DNA of 5,473 nucleotides from Acidimicrobiia bacterium. GTDB lineage: Bacteria; Actinomycetota; Acidimicrobiia; Acidimicrobiales; SZUA-35. Position numbers and translations under genes: made by a program. The DNA lies in NCBI GenBank assembly GCA_029857855.1, contig JAOUGG010000240.1, forward strand, positions 1 to 5,473, given 5' to 3'. The notes under the pieces were generated by a model that was given only the letters and a program-made list of their open reading frames with translations, did not search any database and was not told the origin of the DNA. Of the stretch, positions 1 to 5,473 are shown one piece after another. Numbering within the stretch: position 1 is the first letter of the stretch; every line of letters starts with the position of its first letter.

Positions 1-16
1 CACCCGGGACTGGGTG
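1..16. other. Small inverted repeat at the left window edge
   Basis: CACCC at 1-5 pairs with GGGTG at 12-16, and a G-T wobble can extend the stem to 6 bp with a 4-base loop. No T-run follows, so it is not a classical intrinsic terminator. Because the window is cut here, a longer structure belonging to an upstream gene cannot be excluded. It may be a chance feature of GC-rich DNA. Confidence 0.25.
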
Positions 17-29
17 TGCGTCTTCAGGA

Positions 30-58
30 TAGACGGGTTGCGCCAAGCGGCCTAGTGT
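30..58 (+). promoter_or_regulatory. Weak candidate promoter for the hyp operon
   Basis: TAGACG at 30-35 matches the vegetative -35 consensus TTGACA at four of six positions. It lies 17 nt before TAGTGT at 53-58, which fits the loose TAnnnT form of actinobacterial -10 boxes. Transcription would start near 65 and leave an untranslated leader of about 70 nt before hypF. Such a pair can occur by chance, and the operon could instead be read through from an upstream gene outside the window. I see no clear operator palindrome for a regulator. Confidence 0.25.
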
Positions 59-126
59 TGAGCCGCAGATGCCCGCTGTTGTGGCGAACGACGGCCGTGG
101 AAGGCAACTACTCGAAGCGCACAGGC

Positions 127-132
127 AAGGGA
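127..132 (+). promoter_or_regulatory. Ribosome-binding site of hypF
   Basis: AAGGGA lies 4 nt before the ATG at 137. The spacing is short but usable, and the AAGG core ends 6 nt before the ATG. It supports 137 as the start, although the protein then carries about 40 residues ahead of the first conserved domain. The only other in-frame start I found before the acylphosphatase motif is a GTG at 269, which would clip that domain. Confidence 0.5.
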
Positions 133-136
133 CGTC

Positions 137-2761
137 ATGTGTAACACCGGGTCAGCGACAGCGCACAGCCATGTCGGCGGGCACACCGCAGCGCCGGTCG
201 ACGCCGTTATCGGTCGCCTCAACGATTCGGCGGCCACTGGCATCCCGACGATCGAACGCCGTCGCCTGGTGATCACCGGCGTGGTGCAGGGGGTCGGGTT
301 CCGGCCGTTCGTCCACCGCCTCGCCAACCGCCTGCACCTGACCGGCACGGTCACCAACTCGTCGGCCCGGGTCGTGATCGAGGTGGCCGGGGTGGCCGAG
401 CTGCTCGACCGGTTCCAGCAGCTCCTGGTCGACGAGGCGCCGCCGCTGGCCTCGATCGAGTCGCTGATCGCCGATCGTCTCGATGTCGAGGCGCCGCCGG
501 TCGAAGGCTTCACCATCGTGGCCAGCGACTCGGGTAACCCCGACGAGTCCAGCGGCAACCGCATCTTCGTCGCCGCCGACACCGCCCCGTGCGAGGCCTG
601 CCGGGCCGAGATGCTCGACCCGTCGAACCGTCGGTACCGTCATCCGTTCATCAGCTGCACCGACTGCGGTCCCCGGTTCACCATCATCGAATCGCTGCCC
701 TATGACCGGCCGTCGACCACCATGGCCGGCTTCCAGATGTGTCCGGCCTGCCACGACGAGTACCACGACCCGTCGGATCGTCGATTCCACGCCCAACCCA
801 TCGCCTGCCACGACTGCGGCCCCACCCTCCTCTTCCGAAATTTGCACCCGGGGCGACACTCAGTGTCACCTGAAGTCCACAGAACGGGGGAGGGTGCGGT
901 TGGGGAGGAGGCGGTAGCCGAAGCCGCGCGGGCGGTGGTCGACGGCGGTGTGCTGGTGGTCAAGGGGGTCGGCGGGTTCCAGCTGGCCTGCGATGCCGGC
1001 AACGACGAGGCCGTCGCCGCGCTCCGGGCGTGGAAGCGCCGACCCGACAAACCGCTGGCGATCCTGGTCGCCGACCTCGACGTGGCCCGGCGGCTGGTCG
1101 AGCTCGGTGTGGCCGAGGAGGAGCTGCTGACATCACCGGCCCGACCGATCGTGCTGGCCCGCCGCCGAGTTGACGACGACACCGTAACCGGGGAGGTCGC
1201 CGACGGTGTGGCCCCCACCCAGCCGAGACTCGGTGTGATGCTGCCACCGTCGCCGCTGCACGAACTGCTGGCGGCCGCCGTTGGACGGCCGCTGGTGCTG
1301 ACCAGCGGCAACCACTCCGGCGCCCCCATGACCTACCGCGATGAGCAGCTGGCCGATCTGCTCGCCGGGTCGGAGGAGCTCGGGCTGCAAGTCGGGCTGC
1401 AAGTCGAAGTCGGAGTGCTGACCCACGACCGGCCGATCGCCGTGGCCTGCGACGACTCCGTGCTGCGCGTCGGAACCGACGGACCGACCTTCATCCGGCG
1501 GGCCCGGGGCTACACGCCCACGACCGTCGATATCGATGGCGACGGCGTCGCCCCCGGGCCGCCGCTGCTCGCCGTCGGAGGACAGTTGAAGAATACGTTC
1601 TGCCTCCTCGGGTCCACCCAAGCCTGGGTCAGCCAGCACATCGGTGACATGGACGACCTCGACACCGTGCACGCCTTCGGCGCCTCCGTTGACCGGTTCC
1701 AGCAGTTCTACGCGGTCGATCCCGAGGCGATCGTGGTCGACGCCCATCCCGACCACGGGCCCCGGGCCTGGGCCCGGCGCAACCGACCGGGCCGTCCGGT
1801 CATCGAGGTGCAGCACCACCACGCCCATATCGCCTCGGTGTTGGCCGAGCACGGCGTCGGATTCGACGAGCCGGTGATCGGCGTGGCCTTCGACGGCACC
1901 GGCTACGGCATTGGGCCGGCTGGGGAACCAGCCGTCTGGGGCGGGGAGTTCCTGGCCGTGACCGGCGGTAACCATCGCCGTATCGCCCACCTCGAGCCGG
2001 TGCCGATGCCCGGCGGGGATGCGGCCGTGATCAACCCCTACCGGGTTGCGCTCGTCCATCTCCATCATCAGGGGATCGACGCCGACGACCTCCCTCCGGC
2101 CGCCCAGGTCGACGACCGCGAACGATCCGTCCTGGCCCGCCAACTCGCAACCGGGATCGGCTGCCTCCCCAACTCCAGCATGGGGCGACTGTTCGACGCG
2201 GTGAGCTCGATCGTCGGGTTGCGGCACCGAATCAGCTACGAGGCCCAGGGGGCGATCGAGCTCGAACTCGCCGCCACCCGGGCCACCCGGGCCACCCGGG
2301 CCACCCGGTCCGCAGCGGCGGCGGACGCGACCGATGTCGACCTGATCCCGAGCTATCGTTTCACTCTCGACGAGTACGTACACGACGGAACGGTGGTGCT
2401 CGAAGCCGCCCCCGGTCCCGTCCTGGCCGCCGTCGTCGCCGATGTCCGGGTCGGCCGGGATCTCGAGGCGATCGCCCTCGGTTTCCACCGGGCCGTCGTG
2501 GCGCTCACCGTCGACGTCTGCCGGGCCCGGGCCGCCGAACTCGGCACACACATCGTGGCGCTGAGCGGCGGGGTCTTCCAGAACGCCCTGCTGACCGAGG
2601 AGACGTCCGCCGCCCTGCGCACGGCGGGATTCCGAGTGCTCACCAACCGGCTCGTGCCGCCGAACGACGGCGGCCTGGCCCTCGGTCAGGCTTACGTCGG
2701 CCGTCACCGCCTTCTACCATCGAGATTGAACGAAACAACAGGAGAACCATCATGTGCCTAG
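137..2761 (+). CDS. hypF: Carbamoyltransferase HypF, [NiFe]-hydrogenase maturation
   Basis: HypF makes the cyanide precursor for the hydrogenase iron. It converts carbamoyl phosphate and ATP to a carbamoyl adenylate and transfers the carbamoyl group to the C-terminal cysteine of HypE, in the cytoplasm. All domains are visible. The acylphosphatase-like domain is at about 41-131 (VQGVGFR with R56, and N74). The zinc-binding region has cysteine pairs C152/C155, C174/C177, C202/C205 and C224/C227, spaced 18, 24 and 18 as in the family. The YrdC-like domain is at about 260-445 (K276-GVGGF, K305-P306-L307, TSGN 389-392). The Kae1-like carbamoyltransferase domain is at about 475-865 (GGQLKN 481-486, QHHHAH 559-564, DGTGYG 586-591, SGGVFQN 810-816, NDGG 843-846). 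At 874 aa it exceeds the usual 750-800 aa, owing to about 40 extra N-terminal residues, a longer linker before YrdC and small internal repeats. It overlaps hypC by 10 nt. The family assignment is secure; the exact start is less so. Confidence 0.97.
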   Translation: MCNTGSATAHSHVGGHTAAPVDAVIGRLNDSAATGIPTIERRRLVITGVVQGVGFRPFVHRLANRLHLTGTVTNSSARVVIEVAGVAELLDRFQQLLVDEAPPLASIESLIADRLDVEAPPVEGFTIVASDSGNPDESSGNRIFVAADTAPCEACRAEMLDPSNRRYRHPFISCTDCGPRFTIIESLPYDRPSTTMAGFQMCPACHDEYHDPSDRRFHAQPIACHDCGPTLLFRNLHPGRHSVSPEVHRTGEGAVGEEAVAEAARAVVDGGVLVVKGVGGFQLACDAGNDEAVAALRAWKRRPDKPLAILVADLDVARRLVELGVAEEELLTSPARPIVLARRRVDDDTVTGEVADGVAPTQPRLGVMLPPSPLHELLAAAVGRPLVLTSGNHSGAPMTYRDEQLADLLAGSEELGLQVGLQVEVGVLTHDRPIAVACDDSVLRVGTDGPTFIRRARGYTPTTVDIDGDGVAPGPPLLAVGGQLKNTFCLLGSTQAWVSQHIGDMDDLDTVHAFGASVDRFQQFYAVDPEAIVVDAHPDHGPRAWARRNRPGRPVIEVQHHHAHIASVLAEHGVGFDEPVIGVAFDGTGYGIGPAGEPAVWGGEFLAVTGGNHRRIAHLEPVPMPGGDAAVINPYRVALVHLHHQGIDADDLPPAAQVDDRERSVLARQLATGIGCLPNSSMGRLFDAVSSIVGLRHRISYEAQGAIELELAATRATRATRATRSAAAADATDVDLIPSYRFTLDEYVHDGTVVLEAAPGPVLAAVVADVRVGRDLEAIALGFHRAVVALTVDVCRARAAELGTHIVALSGGVFQNALLTEETSAALRTAGFRVLTNRLVPPNDGGLALGQAYVGRHRLLPSRLNETTGEPSCA
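1381..1404 (+). repeat. 12-bp direct tandem duplication inside hypF
   Basis: The unit CGGGCTGCAAGT occurs twice without a gap, at 1381-1392 and 1393-1404. It is in frame and encodes GLQV twice (residues 416-423) within the YrdC-like domain, just before the VLTHDRPIA segment. A degenerate continuation (CGAAGT, CGGAGT) follows. It looks like a recent slippage duplication in a surface loop, and it does not disturb the reading frame. Confidence 0.85.
2273..2308 (+). repeat. 9-bp tandem repeat, four perfect copies, inside hypF
   Basis: GCCACCCGG is repeated four times head to tail (2273-2281, 2282-2290, 2291-2299, 2300-2308). It encodes Ala-Thr-Arg four times (residues 713-724), followed by an alanine-rich stretch. 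This low-complexity segment sits in the Kae1-like domain, between the conserved SYEAQGAIELE block and the next conserved stretch, where the family tolerates length variation. Unit length is a multiple of three, so copy-number changes would keep the gene in frame. Confidence 0.95.
2740..2744 (+). promoter_or_regulatory. Ribosome-binding site of hypC
   Basis: AGGAG lies 7 nt before the hypC ATG at 2752, within the last codons of hypF. It is the strongest ribosome-binding site in the operon and fixes the hypC start, which is also required by the obligatory N-terminal Met-Cys of HypC. Confidence 0.85.
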
Positions 2762-3039
2762 CGGTTCCGGGACGTATCGAGTCGATTCGGGAGGCCAAGG
2801 GCACGATCATGGCCACCGTTGATTTCGACGGCATAGCCAAGGAGATCTGCCTGGCCTACCTGCCCCAGGCCGAGGTGGGCCAATACGTGATCGTGCACGT
2901 CGGCTTCGCCATCTCGATCATCGACGAGGCCTCGGCCAACGAGACCCTGCAGATGTTCCGCGAACTCGGCATCCTCGAGGAGGAGCTGGGACTGGAGCCC
3001 GAGACAGCGCGCGGCGGCCCGGCGGAGGCGGCGTCGTGA
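2752..3039 (+). CDS. hypC: Hydrogenase maturation chaperone HypC
   Basis: HypC is the small chaperone that holds the iron during assembly of Fe(CN)2CO together with HypD and then escorts it to the hydrogenase large-subunit precursor. The 95-aa product begins MCLAVPG, the family signature; Cys2 becomes the N-terminal residue after methionine removal and is the iron ligand. The second conserved position, His49 in the VIVHVGFAI strand, is also present. The body has the short beta-barrel pattern of the HypC/HybG/HupF family. The C-terminus (about 75-95) is a glutamate- and alanine-rich tail, slightly longer than in typical 75-90-residue members. The start overlaps the hypF end by 10 nt and the stop overlaps the hypD GTG, so translation of the three genes is probably coupled. 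HybG-type paralogues share this signature, but the neighbours favour HypC. Confidence 0.97.
   Translation: MCLAVPGRIESIREAKGTIMATVDFDGIAKEICLAYLPQAEVGQYVIVHVGFAISIIDEASANETLQMFRELGILEEELGLEPETARGGPAEAAS
3024..3028 (+). promoter_or_regulatory. Ribosome-binding site of hypD
   Basis: GGAGG lies 7 nt before the GTG at 3036, inside the end of hypC. It supports the GTG start, which overlaps the hypC stop codon in the GTGA arrangement. Confidence 0.75.
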
Positions 3040-4154
3040 AGTACCTCGACGAGTTCCGCGATCCCGAGTTGGCCCGCTCGCTGCTCGACGAGATCGCCCG
3101 CATCACCACCCGGTCCCACAACATCATGGAGGTGTGCGGCGGCCAGACCCACTCGATCATCCGCAATGGGATCGATCAGCTGCTACCTGGCGAGATCAAC
3201 CTCATTCACGGACCGGGCTGCCCCGTCTGCGTCACCCCGCTGGGCGTGCTCGACAAGGCGCTGGCCATCGCCGCCCGCCCCGACGTGATCTTCTGCTCGT
3301 TCGGTGACATGCTCCGAGTTCCGGGGTCCGACAAGGATCTGTTCTCCATCAGCAGTGAGGGGGGCGATGTTCGGGTCGTCTACTCGCCGCTCGACGCGCT
3401 CACCATTGCCGAGAACGTGGCCAAGGCCCAACCGGACAAACAGGTGGTGTTCTTTGCCGTCGGGTTCGAGACCACCGCGCCGGCGAACGCCATGTCGGTC
3501 CACCAGGCCAAACAGCGGGGCATCACCAACTTCTCGATGCTGGCCAGCCACGTGCTCGTGCCCCCGGCGATCGAGGCGATCATGTCATCGCCCATCAACC
3601 TGGTCGACGGGTTCCTCGCCGCCGGGCACGTGTGTACCGTGATGGGCACCTCCCAGTACGGCCCGCTTGCGGAGCGCCATGGGGTGCCGATCGTGGTCAC
3701 CGGATTCGAGCCGCTCGACATCCTTGATGGCATCCGCCGGGTGGTCATCCAGCTGGAGTCGGGCGAAGCCCGGATGGAGAACGCCTACGCCAGGGTGGTG
3801 TCGGCCGACGGGAACCCGGCGGCCCGCTCGATGGTGGAGCAGGTGTTCGAGGTGTGCGACCGGCAGTGGCGGGGGATCGGGGAAATACCGGCCAGCGGCT
3901 GGAGGATCTCGGAGGCCTACCGCTCATTCGACGCCGAGCACCGGTTCGATGTGGCCGACGTCGATGCCGTCGAATCGCCGCTGTGTCGCAGCGGTGAGGT
4001 GCTCCAGGGGCTGATCAAACCCGACGAGTGCGAGGCTTTCGGCGTCGAGTGCACCGATCGCCACCCGCTGGGCGCCACCATGGTGTCGAGTGAGGGGGCG
4101 TGCGCCGCCTACTACCAGTACCGCCGCCTGTCGGGCACGCCGGTCAGGATATGA
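3036..4154 (+). CDS. hypD: Hydrogenase maturation scaffold HypD, [4Fe-4S] protein
   Basis: HypD is the scaffold on which, with HypC, the iron receives its two cyanides and one carbon monoxide. The 372-aa product has the usual family length. Three conserved redox/iron cysteines are present: Cys34 in EVCGGQTH, and Cys62 and Cys65 in HGPGCPVC. Further family blocks are FGDMLRVPG (89-97) and [11 protein letters not shown] (from 139). The C-terminal [4Fe-4S] ligands appear as Cys317, Cys332, Cys339 and Cys356, in the familiar context ending in [10 protein letters not shown]. Translation starts at GTG, chosen because it directly follows a GGAGG site, overlaps the hypC stop by 4 nt and gives the normal HypD N-terminus (MKYLDEFRD). 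No key residue is missing. hypE begins 13 nt downstream. Confidence 0.98.
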   Translation: MKYLDEFRDPELARSLLDEIARITTRSHNIMEVCGGQTHSIIRNGIDQLLPGEINLIHGPGCPVCVTPLGVLDKALAIAARPDVIFCSFGDMLRVPGSDKDLFSISSEGGDVRVVYSPLDALTIAENVAKAQPDKQVVFFAVGFETTAPANAMSVHQAKQRGITNFSMLASHVLVPPAIEAIMSSPINLVDGFLAAGHVCTVMGTSQYGPLAERHGVPIVVTGFEPLDILDGIRRVVIQLESGEARMENAYARVVSADGNPAARSMVEQVFEVCDRQWRGIGEIPASGWRISEAYRSFDAEHRFDVADVDAVESPLCRSGEVLQGLIKPDECEAFGVECTDRHPLGATMVSSEGACAAYYQYRRLSGTPVRI

Positions 4155-4158
4155 GGGG
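4153..4158 (+). promoter_or_regulatory. Ribosome-binding site that decides the hypE start
   Basis: GAGGGG begins within the hypD stop codon and lies 9 nt before the ATG at 4168. The reading frame stays open upstream to an ATG at 4090, but that start would lie deep inside hypD and add 26 arginine/alanine-rich residues with no family similarity. The site therefore favours 4168. Confidence 0.65.
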
Positions 4159-4167
4159 CCTGCCGAC

Positions 4168-5334
4168 ATGAACTCCGACACCAACACCGGCACCAGCACC
4201 GGCGCTGATGCCGCAACCGCCCCCGGTACGCCCGACTTCGCCGGCTGGACGTGCCCCAGGCCGTTACGCGACTATCCGCGCATCGTCACCGGTCACGGCG
4301 GGGGCGGGCGGTTGTCGGCCGAACTGATCGAGCACCTGTTCGTGCCGGCGTTCGCCGATCAAGATCCTGACGCCGATCGTGTGGCCGATCCTGGTGCCGG
4401 CGCCGGCTCCGACGCCCGCCCGGCGCTGCACGATTCGTTCGTGCTCGACGTACCCGCCGGACGATTGGCCGTCTCCACCGACTCCTACGTCGTCGACCCG
4501 ATCATCTTCCCCGGCGGCTCGCTCGGTGACCTGGCCGTCAATGGCACGGTCAACGACGTGGCCATGAGCGGTGCGCAACCCCTGGCGCTGACCGCCGGCT
4601 TCATCCTCGACGAGGGCCTTCCCATGGAGACCCTCGGTCGCATCGTCAACGACATGGCGGCCGCGGCCCGGGCTGCCGGGGTACGCATCGTCACCGGCGA
4701 CACCAAGGTCGTCGAGGCCCGGTCGGGCGCAGCGCCGGGGCTGTTCGTCAACACCGCTGGGATCGGTCTGGTGCCAGACGGCGTGCGGATCGCCCCCGAG
4801 CGGGCGACGCCGGGTGACGTGGTGATCGTCAGCGGTCCGATGGGCGTGCACGGCATCGCCATCATGTCGGTTCGGGAGGGCTTGGAGTTCGGCACAACGC
4901 TGGCCACCGACTCGGCCCCGCTGAACGGTCTGGTGGCCGACATGCTGGCCGCCCACCCCGACCTTCACGTGTTGCGTGATCCGACCCGGGGCGGACTCAC
5001 CGCCTCACTGTGCGAGATCGCCACCGCGGCGATGGTCGGCATCGAGTTCGAGGAGACGGCCGTTCCGGTGCCGCCCGAGGTGGCCGCGGCCTGCTCGTTC
5101 CTCGGCCTCGACCCGTTCGGCGTGGCGAATGAGGGCAAGCTGGTCGCCATCGTTCCGCCCGACGCTGTCGAGGTGGTCATGGACGCCCTCGCCGCCCACC
5201 CGCTGGGCAAGGAGGCGGCGGTCATCGGCCGCGTCGTCGACGACCACCCCGGCATGGTCGCCGCCCGCACCCCGTTCGGCGCCCGCCGCGTCGTCGACAT
5301 GCCCCTGGGCGAACAGCTCCCCCGCATCTGCTGA
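4168..5334 (+). CDS. hypE: Carbamoyl dehydratase HypE, hydrogenase cyanide donor
   Basis: HypE accepts the carbamoyl group from HypF on its last residue and dehydrates it with ATP to a thiocyanate, the cyanide donor for the HypCD-bound iron. It is a cytoplasmic member of the PurM/SelD ATP-binding superfamily. The 388-aa product shows HGGGGRLS (43-50), DSYVV (from 105), FPGGSLGDLAVNGTVND (ending N129-D130), GDTKVV with D178 and K180, RDPTRGG (270-276), and the essential C-terminal PRIC with Cys388 as the very last residue. It is longer than the usual 330-350 aa for two reasons: about 25 Thr/Ala/Gly/Asp-rich residues precede the W27-C29-P30 block, and an Asp/Ala/Gly-rich insert lies near residues 62-85. 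The conserved Asp of the GDHG motif seen in enterobacterial HypE is Val227 here. It is the last gene of the operon, 13 nt after hypD. Confidence 0.97.
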   Translation: MNSDTNTGTSTGADAATAPGTPDFAGWTCPRPLRDYPRIVTGHGGGGRLSAELIEHLFVPAFADQDPDADRVADPGAGAGSDARPALHDSFVLDVPAGRLAVSTDSYVVDPIIFPGGSLGDLAVNGTVNDVAMSGAQPLALTAGFILDEGLPMETLGRIVNDMAAAARAAGVRIVTGDTKVVEARSGAAPGLFVNTAGIGLVPDGVRIAPERATPGDVVIVSGPMGVHGIAIMSVREGLEFGTTLATDSAPLNGLVADMLAAHPDLHVLRDPTRGGLTASLCEIATAAMVGIEFEETAVPVPPEVAAACSFLGLDPFGVANEGKLVAIVPPDAVEVVMDALAAHPLGKEAAVIGRVVDDHPGMVAARTPFGARRVVDMPLGEQLPRIC

Positions 5335-5340
5335 CTGCAG

Positions 5341-5370
5341 CGTCCGTCCGTCCCGTCCCGTCGTCCGCCG
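5341..5370 (+). other. C-rich degenerate repeat tract after hypE
   Basis: Just after the hypE stop the DNA becomes a run of CGTCC/CGTCCC units with almost no A. It could be simple-sequence slippage, or a C-rich, weakly structured transcript segment of the kind Rho uses for termination. No intrinsic terminator (GC hairpin plus T-run) is present behind hypE, which makes Rho-type termination possible but unproven. Confidence 0.35.
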
Positions 5371-5445
5371 GTAGCGTCACCGCCCAACAAGGGCGTTGTG
5401 GAACGGCGCACACCGCTCCCGACGGTACAGTGGCGGCCACCACTC

Positions 5446-5461
5446 GGAGGTCGTGGCCTCC
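5446..5461. other. Small hairpin near the right window edge
   Basis: GGAGG at 5446-5450 pairs with CCTCC at 5457-5461, with an additional T-G wobble and a 4-base CGTG loop. No T-run follows, so a classical terminator is unlikely. An ATG follows at 5469, so the hairpin may lie in the leader of a gene that begins there or beyond the window; only five bases remain to judge that. Confidence 0.3.
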
Positions 5462-5473
5462 CTCGGAAATGAC

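Noticed and set aside
47..66. GCGGC / GCCGC inverted repeat with a 10-base loop upstream of hypF as a possible operator.
   Set aside because: Five-base GC arms with a long loop are expected by chance in this composition, and no known regulator site is matched.
1..144. Open frame from the left edge to a TAA at 142-144, overlapping the hypF ATG as if an upstream gene ended there.
   Set aside because: The 47 predicted residues resemble no Hyp or hydrogenase protein. By hand count only about two thirds of its codons end in G or C, which looks clearly lower than in the hyp genes. A tail of an unknown gene cannot be excluded but is not supported.
137..148. The HypF start (Met-Cys) as a HypC-like N-terminus.
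   Set aside because: Only the first two residues agree; the following sequence lacks the HypC pattern and the real HypC is at 2752.
2273..2308. The tandem repeat as a CRISPR or regulatory iteron array.
   Set aside because: The units are 9 bp, contiguous without spacers, in frame and inside a conserved gene, so it is a coding microsatellite.
1133..2707. A 524-residue open frame on the - strand opposite hypF, with a Gly-Gly-Pro repeat.
   Set aside because: It is the shadow of hypF in GC-rich DNA. The Gly-Gly-Pro run is the antisense reading of the 9-bp repeat, and no protein family is recognisable.
4090..4167. A longer hypE starting at the ATG at 4090.
   Set aside because: It would overlap hypD by 65 nt, adds 26 residues with the composition of an out-of-frame hypD reading, and ignores the ribosome-binding site just before 4168.

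Overview
The window carries one compact, co-directional cluster on the + strand: hypF, hypC, hypD and hypE. These four genes encode the conserved machinery that builds and delivers the Fe(CN)2CO part of the [NiFe]-hydrogenase active site. The DNA is very GC-rich and the codons end mostly in G or C. HypE has an N-terminal block (W27-C29-P30, then HGGGGRLS) and a GVHGIAIMS segment that I associate with actinobacterial HypE proteins. My inference is a high-GC actinomycete (Actinomycetota, perhaps Acidimicrobiia-like); the sequence does not allow a species call.

Layout. Bases 1-136 are non-coding as far as I can tell, with a small hairpin at the left edge and a weak promoter-like pair ahead of hypF. 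hypF (137-2761) is long, at 874 aa, and has all its expected domains. hypC (2752-3039) overlaps the end of hypF by 10 nt. hypD (3036-4154) starts on a GTG that overlaps the hypC stop by 4 nt. hypE (4168-5334) follows after 13 nt. Each gene has a purine-rich ribosome-binding site, so the four are almost certainly one translationally coupled operon. Bases 5335-5473 hold a C-rich tract, a small hairpin and possibly the first bases of another gene at the right edge.

How the genes work together (established for the families). HypF uses carbamoyl phosphate and ATP to carbamoylate the C-terminal cysteine of HypE. HypE dehydrates the thiocarboxamide to a thiocyanate with ATP. The cyanide ligands pass to iron held on the HypC-HypD complex, HypD providing a [4Fe-4S] cluster and redox cysteines. 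HypC then carries the Fe(CN)2CO unit to the hydrogenase large subunit. The residues known to be needed are present in all four proteins, so the set looks functional. The nickel-insertion genes hypA and hypB, the maturation protease and the hydrogenase structural genes are not in this window.

I see no undescribed system here. The points worth a second look are small: an in-frame 9-bp tandem repeat and a 12-bp duplication inside hypF, a long N-terminal extension on HypF, low-complexity additions in HypE, a substitution in the HypF acylphosphatase loop, and structures in the two flanks.
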